NCBI GenBank assembly: GCA_965242745.1
Contig: CBDETG010000096.1
Location: forward strand, 62,001 to 126,000
DNA from: JABAAI01 sp965242745
Lineage (GTDB): Bacteria > Spirochaetota > Leptospiria > Leptospirales > Leptonemataceae
DNA length: 64,000 bases
Direction: 5' to 3'
The notes under the pieces were generated by a model. The model saw only the letters and a program-made list of their open reading frames with translations. It had not been told where the DNA came from and made no database searches. A program made the translations under genes and the position numbers. Below are positions 16,373 through 25,873 of this stretch, in pieces. Numbering within the stretch: position 1 is the stretch's first letter; every line of letters begins with the position of its first letter.

Positions 16373-17791
16373 TTATTCTTTGCTTGCGCTTGCTTTGAAA
16401 TAATCTCCATCAGGAAGCAGTCGGTATTTTTCAAAATCTAAAGCTTTGCCGCGGGGCATGTAAGGAAAAGCCTTGGAGTCTGCTTTATTTTTTTTAGATG
16501 CTGTGTTGCTCTTAAGCTTCTTGAAGTCGCGCAGCTGTATGCCCGCATAGAGCGAGTATATGCCGACTGCAAGCGCCTGCGCAATAGCATTTTTTTCGTT
16601 CAATAACAAATCACGGTCTCGTTTTCTGTTGAGATAGCCAATCTCTAAAAAAGCTACAATGGCATTTACATAGATAGGGAGGGTATAGGAGCTGACGAAG
16701 GGGGGGCGTATAGGCCCGATTGCATTCTCCTTGCGCATTTTTGGGCCTAAAAGGCGCAGGCCATACTGCACAAAACGCAAAAGCTCATCAGTGGCATAGT
16801 GGTTATCTCCTCCATAGCCCAAGACTCCGTCTTCACGCCTCCAATGCTCAGGAAGCGAAGCCTCTCTCTCCCAAAACTTGCCCTTGGCTTGGAAGTCACT
16901 ATAGCGCAGCGCATAGGGACCAGCCTGCTCGGGGCGGTAGCGCTTATACCAATCTTCGCTTTCTTTGTATGCCCAGGAAATCAGGTTATGACGTATGCCG
17001 CGGGGGGCAGACATATTCGGGGCAGTACCTCTGCGGTTGGAGCGATAGCCATGAAAATATCCCCAAGCATCTGCGCGCATCAAAGCAAACTGATTCCAAT
17101 TCTGTTCTGTAGCAAGAATTTTACCATACCACACAGACTTTTTCCATGTCTTTCTGGGCGCATGTCCTAGATGCATACGTCGGATCAAATCATAGCTCCG
17201 AAAGCCAGGGGCTAGGACTCCTGCCATGCCCCCGCGATTACCCCTCCCAGCCGGGGTCATATGCAAAGAGACTACAAGTGAAGCTTGGCGGGCGTTAATC
17301 CAAGAGAGACGGCCAGGCTGCAAGATTCCTTGTTCGTCAGGATAATCATAAAGACGATAGGCATCATTGACTTTTTGCCTGTCAGCTTTGTCATAGAGAT
17401 GATTCCAGCTGCTTTTGCGTGTCAACTCGGCTTCTAGGCCTATATGCGGGAAGCGTGAGGAGGGAGAAAAGGCGCGCAGAATTTTCTCAAATTGCCTCCA
17501 TGATCCAAGCCCCGTAGTCAGGTCTAAGTAGGCCTTGAGTCTCTTAGCTAAGTCCAGCATCAGCAAATGCTCTTGGTAGCCATCTGCTTCCATGCCGACA
17601 GAATAGTAAGAAAGGTAACTTTGTGTTATGGGGTCCCAGCGCTCACTTTTGATAAGCTTCCCTTTTTGGATAATGTTGGCGCCGCCATGCCCGGGATCGA
17701 TAATAACTTTATACTTGGGCGTTCTTTGACACAGCAAAAGGGCAGGGGAGAGGCTTGTTACAATAAAGCAAAAACTCAAACGCAGGATCAC
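16373..17791 (-). CDS. N-acetylmuramoyl-L-alanine amidase (Amidase_3)
   Basis: Exported cell-wall hydrolase that cleaves the amide bond between muramic acid and the stem peptide. The zinc-binding start of the domain is YKVIIDPGHGG; later a second zinc His is in VVSLHMTPAG (normally SIHAN). The domain is interrupted by long insertions, making the protein about 470 aa, roughly twice the core. I chose the GTG at 17791, four bases after the stop of the upstream gene, because it places a signal peptide (LRLSFCFIVTSLSPALLLC) at the N-terminus; an in-frame start at 17872 would overlap the upstream gene by 77 bp. Translational coupling is likely. Confidence 0.82.
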   Translation of the reverse strand: MILRLSFCFIVTSLSPALLLCQRTPKYKVIIDPGHGGANIIQKGKLIKSERWDPITQSYLSYYSVGMEADGYQEHLLMLDLAKRLKAYLDLTTGLGSWRQFEKILRAFSPSSRFPHIGLEAELTRKSSWNHLYDKADRQKVNDAYRLYDYPDEQGILQPGRLSWINARQASLVVSLHMTPAGRGNRGGMAGVLAPGFRSYDLIRRMHLGHAPRKTWKKSVWYGKILATEQNWNQFALMRADAWGYFHGYRSNRRGTAPNMSAPRGIRHNLISWAYKESEDWYKRYRPEQAGPYALRYSDFQAKGKFWEREASLPEHWRREDGVLGYGGDNHYATDELLRFVQYGLRLLGPKMRKENAIGPIRPPFVSSYTLPIYVNAIVAFLEIGYLNRKRDRDLLLNEKNAIAQALAVGIYSLYAGIQLRDFKKLKSNTASKKNKADSKAFPYMPRGKALDFEKYRLLPDGDYFKASASKE

Positions 17792-17795
17792 AATA

Positions 17796-18617
17796 TTAGC
17801 GTGCAATGCGGCCTTGGCAATCCTGCAGGTCCTTGTTGTATTGCTTTTCCAATGCGCTGCGTTTTCTGTCATCTGTTTCCAAAGAATAGAGCACGCCTAT
17901 AGCAAAAATTTTTGCTAAACGATAGTGTTCTATAGCTTGCTGATGAAGGCCGTTTTTCTCCATTTCTTCTGCAAGGACTGTCTGCTTGTAAGCCAGCCTT
18001 AAGCGAAAGGAATTCCGCAGAGTATGGAAGCTGGAGGCCGGCAGCGGCTTTCCTGAGCCGTCTTCAGAACCGATATCAGCCTCTACCAGCTTGGCTGCGC
18101 CATCATTTAAGATTGCGTTTGTTCTTTCCTTGTAGTAATTCGCAAACTTGAGAAAAAGAGCCCGGATGAGTTTCTGGTTTTTTATATGCGCTCGGACAGA
18201 AGATATATATTGCTGGCGAAAATAATAGCTGAGGGCGCGCGCATAGAGGGCTTTGATCCTTTTATATTCCTCCTGTGAAGAGGGCACCTCCTTAGCATAG
18301 TTTTGCACTATAACGTGCAAGCGGCTCAGGTCCTTTCTAATCGTCCCTTTATAGTTGTGCGCTGCCTTCAGCGCGTCTATAGGAAAGGCAGTTGTTAATA
18401 TGGCAACAGGCCGCTCAAAGACGCTATCTTCCTCTGCTTTTGCAGGGACTTGTGAGTCTTCCTTCCGTTCTTGAGCCAAGACTGCTTTGCCAGGCAGGCT
18501 GGCAAAGCACAATATCCCCAGCAAGAGAGTGGTGGTAAAGGAGCTACAGCTTCGCCTAGAGTGAAGCATAGCGGTATAGCTCCTCTTTTTGCTTTTTGTG
18601 CGTATTTTTGTCTGCAT
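17796..18617 (-). CDS. secreted hypothetical protein upstream of amidase
   Basis: 273 aa. A basic N-terminus and hydrophobic segment (TTLLLGILCFASLPGKAVLAQ) form a signal peptide with probable cleavage after VLA. The mature part is helical, charged and tyrosine-rich, with a C-terminal segment (QQAIEHYRLAKIFAIGVLYSL) that could form a TPR-like helix pair. I do not recognise a family. It is directly upstream of, and nearly overlaps, the cell-wall amidase, so a role in the periplasm or cell envelope is likely. The first possible start is an ATG at 18617; an ATG at 18569 would give a more compact signal peptide. Confidence 0.65.
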   Translation of the reverse strand: MQTKIRTKSKKRSYTAMLHSRRSCSSFTTTLLLGILCFASLPGKAVLAQERKEDSQVPAKAEEDSVFERPVAILTTAFPIDALKAAHNYKGTIRKDLSRLHVIVQNYAKEVPSSQEEYKRIKALYARALSYYFRQQYISSVRAHIKNQKLIRALFLKFANYYKERTNAILNDGAAKLVEADIGSEDGSGKPLPASSFHTLRNSFRLRLAYKQTVLAEEMEKNGLHQQAIEHYRLAKIFAIGVLYSLETDDRKRSALEKQYNKDLQDCQGRIAR

Positions 18618-18866
18618 GGTGTCCCTTCTTATTTCGTAATGTATAGGCTCTTGCGTGTTAGCTGTATTCCCTTAAGCCCATGCTAAGCGCCGTATAAGCA
18701 TTCCATCCCATTCCTCCGGCTCTTATTTTCAGTTCCATAAAGGCAGGCCTTGAGAGACTGCTGCTTTTAGCAACATTACTTGCGCACACTACACAAGCAA
18801 GCTTTCGTTTTTTTGTCAAATAGAAAATATTGTTATTTTCTACAAGTGAGGGGAAAAATATTACAG

Positions 18867-20957
18867 CTAATGCTCCAGCCGCCGAATCAATTTTTCCAAG
18901 CTCTCGCTGGCATCAGCGCCTCCCAGCATGATGGCATGGATGGCTGCGGCAACAGGATAGTTTTCTGAACGTTCTTGAATAAAATTAGCTAAGAGGCGCA
19001 GGCTTAGCCAAGGATGACGCCTCAGCGCATCGGGCTCTTTTTGCTCCTTTGCTTCTGTTGATCTTTGAGCAGGCATTTGTCTTTGCATGTATTCAAAGCC
19101 GTATTGGCGCTCACGCGCATCTTGCGCAAAGCAGTTTAACATAAAGTCACTCAAGCCGGCCAAACCAAAAAAAGTATTGGGACGCCCACCCAGCTCTATA
19201 CCCAGGCGGCGCAGCTCTGCAAAAAAAGGATTGGAAAGATGAAACAGTGAATTGTCATTATTGCCGCCCAAAGACATATGATAATAGCCATCGACTAGAC
19301 CTATGCCCATGGCGTAAATACTGCGCAGAGCGCCTCCCAGTTGAAGGCCGGCTACATCATCCGGATTGACCGCTGGGCGCGTGGCAACATAATTCGTATT
19401 GAAGAGCCGCAAAAGGCGCTTGACCAAAAGCGTATTGTAAGCAGCCATTTCAAAACCAACGTACTTGCGCTCAATGATTTGGGTAGCATAGTTAGCGCCG
19501 GCCAGCACCCCCATGTAGTCGGGCATGATCTGAAAGGTATTTGTCAAGTACTCCAGTATGAGCTGGAATGGCGGCCCCATGCAGCCCTTGATGACATTGA
19601 TAATGGGCACAGCTTTGTAAGTCAGCATATCCTTTAGCGGCCTAAAGTAATGATCCAGTTCCCAAGGCAAAGCAGCCTGCAGCCAAAGCGTAGTATCCGC
19701 TAAAAGTTCTATATTGCTTACAAAGCTGATATTCGGAGGCAGTTTAAATAAGGGGAAGTGCTCTAAGTCGCTGCGCTGCATGTTGTAAAGATGCGCTTTT
19801 TCGGCGTGGGCAATGTATATCTGAATATTCGCTTCTTGATTTGCCAGAACAGCAGCAATGGCTGTGCCAATGCTGGAATGGCCGATAATCGTGATCTTTT
19901 CTTTAGCTTTCTGGTGCCATTGGATCAATCGATTTTCATGGGGCTCATTTAGAAGACTCCTGTAAAGATTGCGATAACTTCCGTGCCGATGATGATGCAG
20001 ATGGCTACCGATCAATAATGCCAGATTATCAAGAACGTACTGACGGCGCAAAACAGTATCCGGTATGATCAGCTGGTCTACGTCACCTGGTAATTCCTGC
20101 ATTTGCTTTGGCGTCAGCTTGCCGACTAAAACGGGCTTGCCGATGTGTATGCGGCCGGGTGCGGCGCAGAACAAAAACGAATCAAATGGCAGAATGGCGT
20201 CTGTCCCTTCCAAGGAAAATGGTATAATAATTTTGTTATTTACAAAGTGGTATGCGGAATCAACGAATGTGAGAAGCTTGCCTGTGCGGCTGCGAGTGCC
20301 TTCGGGAAATATCGCAATGACTTTGCCTTCTTTATGTAAGTGCTGCGCTTTGCGGAAGGAACGCATATTGATGCGCGTCATGAGATCAGCCAGCGCTGGA
20401 TTTTCCTGCATATCCAGACGCGAACAAACCAGCAACGTATCGAACATGTAAGCGCTCAGTGCGCCAACGTCAATTTCAAAAGCCAAGCGCCCCGCGATGA
20501 ATACGAGTTTCTCTGCCAAATCGCGTGCGGAGCCGCCAGCTTGGTACAGCACAGTGTAAATACTTACGGCGTCCATGTGACTCATATGGTTGGACACAAG
20601 CACTACTGGAAATTTTTGCGCCAAGCTCATAATCTGAGGCGTATTTTCAAGACCGTGGACCTTGAAATTTGCAGTCAAAGGCTTGAAAAAACGCAGCATG
20701 AAATCGCGCAGCTGGGCATTTTGCCGGTTATAGACGCCGACACGCTCCAGCGCGCTGGCATCCTGAAATATTTGCATAAAATCAGGGCGTGGAGTTAGAG
20801 CAGAGAGTTCTAAAAAACGCGTGAGTAATGCCTGCGCTTCGCTTCGCAGAAGGCCATACTGCTCAAAGACAGTTATATTTTTAAAGAATTCACGCTGCCA
20901 GGGCGCATGTGTTGTACCTGTTTTTTGATGGGCCGGCATATTGGAGTTGTTTAGCAA
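18867..20957 (-). CDS. fusion of glycerolipid acyltransferase and glycerol-3-phosphate dehydrogenase
   Basis: 696 aa with two domains. Residues about 95-310 are a PlsC-like acyltransferase with the catalytic HMSHMD box (His124, Asp129) and FPEGTRSRTG (217-226). Residues about 350-690 are GpsA-like: Rossmann loop GHSSIG (359-364), NVIKG (Lys457), GANYATQ, and LGGRPNTFFGLAGLSD. The two enzymes act one after the other in phospholipid synthesis (dihydroxyacetone phosphate to glycerol-3-phosphate to acyl-glycerol-phosphate). The catalytic Lys of the GALKN motif appears as Arg545 (GALRS), which is unusual. No signal peptide. The ATG at 20939 is an alternative start. Monocistronic. Confidence 0.85.
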   Translation of the reverse strand: MLNNSNMPAHQKTGTTHAPWQREFFKNITVFEQYGLLRSEAQALLTRFLELSALTPRPDFMQIFQDASALERVGVYNRQNAQLRDFMLRFFKPLTANFKVHGLENTPQIMSLAQKFPVVLVSNHMSHMDAVSIYTVLYQAGGSARDLAEKLVFIAGRLAFEIDVGALSAYMFDTLLVCSRLDMQENPALADLMTRINMRSFRKAQHLHKEGKVIAIFPEGTRSRTGKLLTFVDSAYHFVNNKIIIPFSLEGTDAILPFDSFLFCAAPGRIHIGKPVLVGKLTPKQMQELPGDVDQLIIPDTVLRRQYVLDNLALLIGSHLHHHRHGSYRNLYRSLLNEPHENRLIQWHQKAKEKITIIGHSSIGTAIAAVLANQEANIQIYIAHAEKAHLYNMQRSDLEHFPLFKLPPNISFVSNIELLADTTLWLQAALPWELDHYFRPLKDMLTYKAVPIINVIKGCMGPPFQLILEYLTNTFQIMPDYMGVLAGANYATQIIERKYVGFEMAAYNTLLVKRLLRLFNTNYVATRPAVNPDDVAGLQLGGALRSIYAMGIGLVDGYYHMSLGGNNDNSLFHLSNPFFAELRRLGIELGGRPNTFFGLAGLSDFMLNCFAQDARERQYGFEYMQRQMPAQRSTEAKEQKEPDALRRHPWLSLRLLANFIQERSENYPVAAAIHAIMLGGADASESLEKLIRRLEH

Positions 20958-21299
20958 TGCTTGGATTTCACTTTTGCTTAGCTATGGCGGCCTTGAGTGA
21001 AGGCGGAGGCTCTAAGGCCTAGAGCCATACTGCGCTCCTTATTGTTATCTTTATCGCATATTGCAATGTAGCTGCAAGCCCTCGATCTTGTTTTGGCCTT
21101 GGGACGCACTTTTGCAAGCGTGCGCAATTTGTAGCAGACTGTATTCATTTGTAAAGTTTTTATTTCCTATACTGCGAGAGCCATGGCAAAATCAATTTCA
21201 AATTAGGACAGCTATGAAATAAATAAACATAATAGTATTGGGCAGAGAAATCTAAAAAAACTTGACATAATTGTATGTCCAAAGCAGTTTCGTTGAAAC
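20958..21299. other. intergenic region upstream of the rpsB operon
   Basis: About 340 bp between divergent transcription units. A perfect 7-bp-stem hairpin ggctcta/tagagcc lies at 21008-21026; the same ggctct/agagcc arms occur at the ends of the multi-hairpin elements and at 45507-45534. No gene is visible. A candidate promoter is listed separately. Confidence 0.5.
21205..21233 (+). promoter_or_regulatory. candidate sigma-70 promoter for the rpsB operon
   Basis: aggaca (21205-21210) and cataat (21228-21233) are separated by 17 bases and match the -35 and -10 consensus at 4 and 5 of 6 positions. It lies in AT-rich sequence upstream of the small membrane gene and rpsB. A perfect ttgaca at 21262 has no good -10 partner. 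This is pattern matching only. Confidence 0.35.
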
Positions 21300-21539
21300 T
21301 TGTGGAAGACTTATTCAATCGCTTTCGTTTTTGTGACCCTACTGCTGGCCTTGCTTATAGGGACCGTCTTGGCCTCACTATTGAGTCAGATTTTCGGTCT
21401 GGATTTTCTCGATTACGTTTTGTTTCAGATCACCATAAAGGATTTTTATCTCATCGAAGAGCTAAAAATAGCGCCAACAACAGGAACGATCTTAGGCCTA
21501 GTAGTCGCAATTTGGCTTCTCTACAGGAAAAGACGCTAA
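21300..21539 (+). CDS. small membrane protein, DUF4321-like
   Basis: 79 aa with two predicted membrane helices: SIAFVFVTLLLALLIGTVLA and TGTILGLVVAIWLLYRKR, joined by a segment containing FGLDFLDYVLFQITIKDF. This layout and the basic C-terminal end resemble DUF4321 proteins of unknown function. The start is a TTG with a weak upstream site, so the exact N-terminus is uncertain. It lies 43 bp upstream of rpsB on the same strand and is probably in the same transcript. Confidence 0.55.
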   Translation: MWKTYSIAFVFVTLLLALLIGTVLASLLSQIFGLDFLDYVLFQITIKDFYLIEELKIAPTTGTILGLVVAIWLLYRKRR

Positions 21540-21582
21540 AGCTTCAAAGCTATACGCAGAGCTGAGTGTTTCTATTATTTTT

Positions 21583-22530
21583 ATGTCTACGATATCTATG
21601 AAGAATCTGCTTGAAGCAGGAGTACACTTTGGTCACCAAACATGGAAATGGAATCCACGCATGGCTCCCTATCTCTATACAGCGCGCAGTGGTATACATA
21701 TTATAGACCTCAAACAAACTGTACATATGGCGAAGGCAGCTTATGAAGCTCTGCGAACTTATACAAGAGATGGAGAGCGCGTTCTTTTTGTAGGAACTAA
21801 AAGGCAGGCGCGTGAAGTGATTGAGCAGGAGGCGAAGCGATGTCATATGCCTTATGTGAATTATCGTTGGCTGGGAGGGCTGATTACGAACTGGGTCACT
21901 GTGAAAAAATCCATCGCTCGCATGAAGAGATTAGAGACGCTGGAGGAGAGCAATTCTTTTGAACAGGAATCACGCACTAAAAAGGAGGCGCTGGAACTCA
22001 AAAGAGAGCTGGAAAAGTTACGCAGGAATTTTTCTGGGATTAAGGAGATACAAGTTTTGCCTGAAATCCTCTTTGTTGTTGATCCCGAAAAAGAACGTAT
22101 TGCCGTCAAAGAGGCGCGTAAGGCAGGGATGAAGATTTTTGCTATTGTGGACTCCAACTGTAATCCCGATTTGGTAGATTATCCTATTCCAGGTAATGAT
22201 GACGCTATACGCTCTATAGCTTTATTTTTGCACACTATGGCTGACGCCGTCTTAGAGGGGAGTCAAAGCTTGCCCTCTAGGGCAGAATTTACAGATGATG
22301 ATGCTGCTATGGATGAAGAAGCAACATTGGCGCATGATGCCCGTTTCCAAGGTGAGTATGATGAGTCAGGAGAATTCATCCGTGATGAGCCTATCATCGC
22401 CGCAGAACCTGCTGTAGAAAAGAAACTGCAAAGCGACACAAAGATAGAAGAAAAAACTGATACGAAGCCAGAAGCAAAACTAGGGGCCGACACAAAGATA
22501 GCAAAAAAAACTGATGCGACACAAAGATAG
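21583..22530 (+). CDS. rpsB: 30S ribosomal protein uS2 with extended C-terminal tail
   Basis: 315 aa, against about 230-260 for the family. The core (residues 1-225) is typical: LLEAGVHFGHQTWKWNPRM, FVGTKRQAREVIEQEA, YRWLGGLITNW and FAIVDSNCNPDLVDYPIPGNDDA. After it comes an acidic tail (about 226-280) and then two copies of an 18-residue repeat with consensus TKIEEKTDTKPEAKLGAD. The reading frame ends at 22530 because of a short deletion inside the next repeat; the DNA repeats continue for a further 1.8 kb. The first gene of the rpsB-tsf-pyrH-frr operon. Confidence 0.93.
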   Translation: MSTISMKNLLEAGVHFGHQTWKWNPRMAPYLYTARSGIHIIDLKQTVHMAKAAYEALRTYTRDGERVLFVGTKRQAREVIEQEAKRCHMPYVNYRWLGGLITNWVTVKKSIARMKRLETLEESNSFEQESRTKKEALELKRELEKLRRNFSGIKEIQVLPEILFVVDPEKERIAVKEARKAGMKIFAIVDSNCNPDLVDYPIPGNDDAIRSIALFLHTMADAVLEGSQSLPSRAEFTDDDAAMDEEATLAHDARFQGEYDESGEFIRDEPIIAAEPAVEKKLQSDTKIEEKTDTKPEAKLGADTKIAKKTDATQR

Positions 22531-24327
22531 AAGAAAACACGATACGAACTAGGCAAAACTGCAAGCCGATACAAAGATAGCAGAAAAAACTGATACAAAG
22601 TCAGAAGCAAAACTAGGGGCCGACACAAAGATAGAAGAAAAAACTGATACGAACAGAAGCACAACTAAGCCGATACAAAGATAGAAGAAAAAACTGATAC
22701 GAAGCCAGAAGCAAAACTAGGAGCCGATACAAAGATAGCAGAAAAAGCTGATACGAAGCCAGAAGCAAAACTGCAAGCCGACACAAAGATAGAAGAAAAA
22801 ACTGATACGAAGCCAGAAGCAAAACTAGGAAGAAAACACTGCCGACACAAAGATAGAAGAAAAAACTGATACGAAGCCAGAAGCAAAACTGCAAGCCGAT
22901 ACAAAGATAGCAGAAAAAGCTGATACGAAGCCAGAAGCAAAACTGCAAAACTAGGGGCCGACACAAAGATAGAAGAAAAAACTAATACGAAGCCAGAAGC
23001 AAGAAACTAAGGGCCGACACAAAGATAGAAGAAAAAACTGATACGAAGCCAGAAGCAAAACTAGGAGCCGACACAAAGATAGAAGAAAAAACTGATACGA
23101 AGCCAGAAGCAAAACTGCAAGCTGACGACAAAGATAGAAGAAAAAACTGATACGAAGCCAGAAGCAAAACTAAGGTCTGACACAAAGATAGAAGAAAAAA
23201 CTGATACGAAGATAGAAAAGAAACTAGGAGCCGATACAAAGATAGAAGAAAAAACTGATACGAAGCCAGAAGCAAAACTAGGAGCCGACACAAAGATAGA
23301 AGAAAAAACTGATACAAAGTCGAAGCCAGAAGCAAAACTAGGGGCCGACACAAAGATAGAAGAAAACACTGATACGAAGCCGACTAGCCAGAAGCAGAAA
23401 AAACTGCGAAACTAGCCGACACAAAGATAGAAGAAAAACTGATACTGATACAAGATAGAAGAAAAAAGATACGAAGCCAGAAGCAAAACTAAGGTCTGAC
23501 ACAAAGATAGAAGAAAAACTGATACGAAGTCAGAAACGAAACTAGGGGCCGATACAAAGATAGAAGAAAAACTGATGCGAAGTCAGAAACGAAACTAGGG
23601 GCCGATACAAAGATAGAAGAAAACACTGATACAAGATAGAAGAAAAAAGATGCGAAGCAAGAAGCAAAACTAAGGGCTGACACAAAGATAGAAGAAAACA
23701 CTGATACGAAGATAGAAAAGAAACTGGGAGACGGCAGCAGATAGAAGAAAAAACTGCAAGCAAAACTAAGGTCTGACACAAAGATAGAAGAAAAAACTGA
23801 TACGAAGTCAGAAAGCAAAACTAGGGGCTGACGACAAGATAGAAGAAAAATCTGATGCGAAGTCAGAAACGAAACTAGGGGCCGACACAAAGATAGAAGA
23901 AAACACTGATGCGAAGCAAGAGGCAAAACTGCAAGCCGACACAAAGATAGAAGAAAAAGCTGATGCGAAGTCAGAAACGAAACTAGGGGCTGACGATAAG
24001 ATAGAAGAAAAAGCTGATGCGAAGTCAGAAACGAAACTAGGGGCCGACACAAAGATAGAAGAAAAAACTGATACGAAGCCAGAGGCAAAACTAGGAGCCG
24101 ATACAAAGATAGAAGAAAACACTGATACGAAGCCAGAAGCAAAACTAAGGTCTGACACAAAGATAGAAGAAAAAGCTGATACAAAGTCAGAAACGAAACT
24201 GCAAGCCGACACAAAGATAGAAGAAAACACTGATGCGAAGATAGAAGCAAAACTAAGGTCTGACACAAAGATAGAAGAAAAAACTGATGCGAAGATAGAA
24301 AAGAAACAGGAAAGGCAAGTTGACTGA
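22433..24327 (+). repeat. 1.9-kb array of about 35 degenerate 54-bp repeats between rpsB and tsf
   Basis: The unit encodes, in the rpsB strand and direction, the 18-residue consensus TKIEEKTDTKPEAKLGAD. Counting the recurring aaagatag core gives roughly 35 units, some shortened or with the variant AKIEKK. Many units carry deletions that are not multiples of three, so no single frame remains open across the array. The last unit ends in a TGA at 24325-24327 that has the same phase as rpsB. I read the array as the decayed remainder of a much longer S2 tail. On the minus strand the repeats leave long hydrophobic open frames that are by-products. Confidence 0.93.
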
Positions 24328-24404
24328 GGAGTCTGCAATAGAAAACGTGTCCATATATATACATACATAGCAAATATGAGAAAATTTAACGAGAAGCAGA
24401 GGCA

Positions 24405-25004
24405 ATGGTGAATACAAAAGTAAGCTCGGCGGATATAAAAAAACTACGTAAACTAAGCGGGGCGGGCATGATGGATTGCAAAAAAGCCCTGATAGAGGTA
24501 GATGGGAATGCAGATAAGGCTGTTGAACTTCTGCGAAAAAGAGGCCTACTTAAGGCAGCCAAGCGCATGGAGCGCCAAACAGGCCTAGGGCGTATTTTTT
24601 CTTATATCCATGGAGAAGGCAGTATAGGCGTGCTATTGCAGCTTAATTGTGAAACAGATTTTGTGGCCCGTAATGAAGAATTTGCTCACTTGGGACATAA
24701 TCTCAGCCTGCAAGTAGCTGCTTCGAATCCTTTGGCTGTAAAGATAGAAGATATTGCTCCTGAAATCGTAGAGAAAGAACGCTCTATCCTGCGCGCGCAG
24801 CTGGAACAAGAGGGGAAAAAGGGAGAAATGCTAGAAAAGATTCTTGAAGGGAAACTGAAAAAATTCTATACGGAGATATGTTTGCAGGAGCAGGCTTATA
24901 TTAAAGACCCCGCTGTGAAAATAGATGAGCTAGTGCGTGAATATATCTCTAAATTCGGGGAGAATATTACGATTGCGCGTTTTATGCGCTATCAGATACA
25001 TTGA
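24405..25004 (+). CDS. tsf: translation elongation factor Ts
   Basis: 199 aa, the shorter form of EF-Ts. It recharges EF-Tu with GTP. Seen: N-terminal UBA-like region with LRKLSGAGMMDCKKAL, VELLRKRGLLKAAKR, and the core GSIGVLLQLNCETDFVARNEEF that contacts EF-Tu. The C-terminal subdomain is compact compared with E. coli. Preceded by agagg 8 bases before the ATG. Normally it follows rpsB closely, but here it is separated by the repeat array, so it may depend on read-through or its own promoter. Confidence 0.95.
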   Translation: MVNTKVSSADIKKLRKLSGAGMMDCKKALIEVDGNADKAVELLRKRGLLKAAKRMERQTGLGRIFSYIHGEGSIGVLLQLNCETDFVARNEEFAHLGHNLSLQVAASNPLAVKIEDIAPEIVEKERSILRAQLEQEGKKGEMLEKILEGKLKKFYTEICLQEQAYIKDPAVKIDELVREYISKFGENITIARFMRYQIH

Positions 25005-25105
25005 GCCCAAAGATTTTTTGCTATAGTTTTTGCGGGCGTGCCGCATACCGGCGGCCTGTGTTTGATCTGGTCTTTGCTTTTGCAAATGACTTTTTTAGAT
25101 ATTGA

Positions 25106-25846
25106 ATGGAACGGGCAGATTCTTTTCCCTATAAGCGCATCCTACTGAAACTTTCAGGAGAATCGCTTGGTCAATCTGGCATAGACTATAGTCAAGTGGC
25201 TGCCATTGCCCGCCAATTCCAAGAATGCCGGGATTTCAATGTGGAGCTGGCTGTAGTGATCGGGGGCGGTAATATCCTCCGTGGGCAGCAGGCAGCGGAG
25301 CATGGGCTGGACCGGGTTACTGCTGACTACATGGGCATGCTTGCTACTGCGATCAATGCCTTAGCTTTGCAGGAAGCTTGTGAAAAGCTGCAGCTGTGCA
25401 CTAGGGTGCAGACAGCTATCCCCATACATAATGTAGCAGAAAGTTATATACGGAGGCGGGCCATACGCCACTTGGGGAAGAAACGCATTGTGATATTTGC
25501 TGCTGGAACTGGTAATCCTTTTTTTACTACAGATACTACGGCAGCGCTGAGAGCTGTGGAACTGAATTGCGAAATTATCTTAAAAGCTACGAAAGTAGAC
25601 GGGGTCTATGATGCTGATCCTAAGAAGGAGCCTAAGGCTCGGCGCCTAAGGGAAATTTCATATATGGAAGCTATACAAAAAGAATTGAAAATTATGGACA
25701 CAACTGCTTTGAGCCTTTGCATGGAGAATAAAATACCGATCCTTGTATTTGATCTTTTTCAAAAAGAAAATCTCAAGGCAATACTTAGAGGCGCTTCCTT
25801 AGGTACGCTCATCAGCCCCCAAGCTAAGTTGTCGTATGCAGAATAA
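25106..25846 (+). CDS. pyrH: UMP kinase
   Basis: 246 aa amino-acid-kinase-family enzyme making UDP from UMP. Motifs: ILLKLSGESLG, VVIGGGNILRG, DYMGMLATAINALALQ, FAAGTGNPFFTTDTTAALRA and LKATKVDGVYDADPKK. All family features appear intact and length is typical. It is the third gene of the rpsB operon, about 100 bp after tsf and 28 bp before frr. Confidence 0.96.
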   Translation: MERADSFPYKRILLKLSGESLGQSGIDYSQVAAIARQFQECRDFNVELAVVIGGGNILRGQQAAEHGLDRVTADYMGMLATAINALALQEACEKLQLCTRVQTAIPIHNVAESYIRRRAIRHLGKKRIVIFAAGTGNPFFTTDTTAALRAVELNCEIILKATKVDGVYDADPKKEPKARRLREISYMEAIQKELKIMDTTALSLCMENKIPILVFDLFQKENLKAILRGASLGTLISPQAKLSYAE

Positions 25847-25873
25847 AAGCCTCAGATTGACGCAAAAGAGAGC

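Noticed and set aside
21275..21565. 96-aa gene upstream of rpsB
   Set aside because: It overlaps the small two-helix membrane protein in another frame and has an Arg/Ser-rich composition typical of a shadow frame.
22263..24373. Long hydrophobic open frames on the minus strand of the 54-bp array
   Set aside because: They are the reverse reading of the Lys/Glu-rich repeats, change frame with each deletion, have no ribosome-binding sites, and overlap the rpsB strand's repeats exactly.
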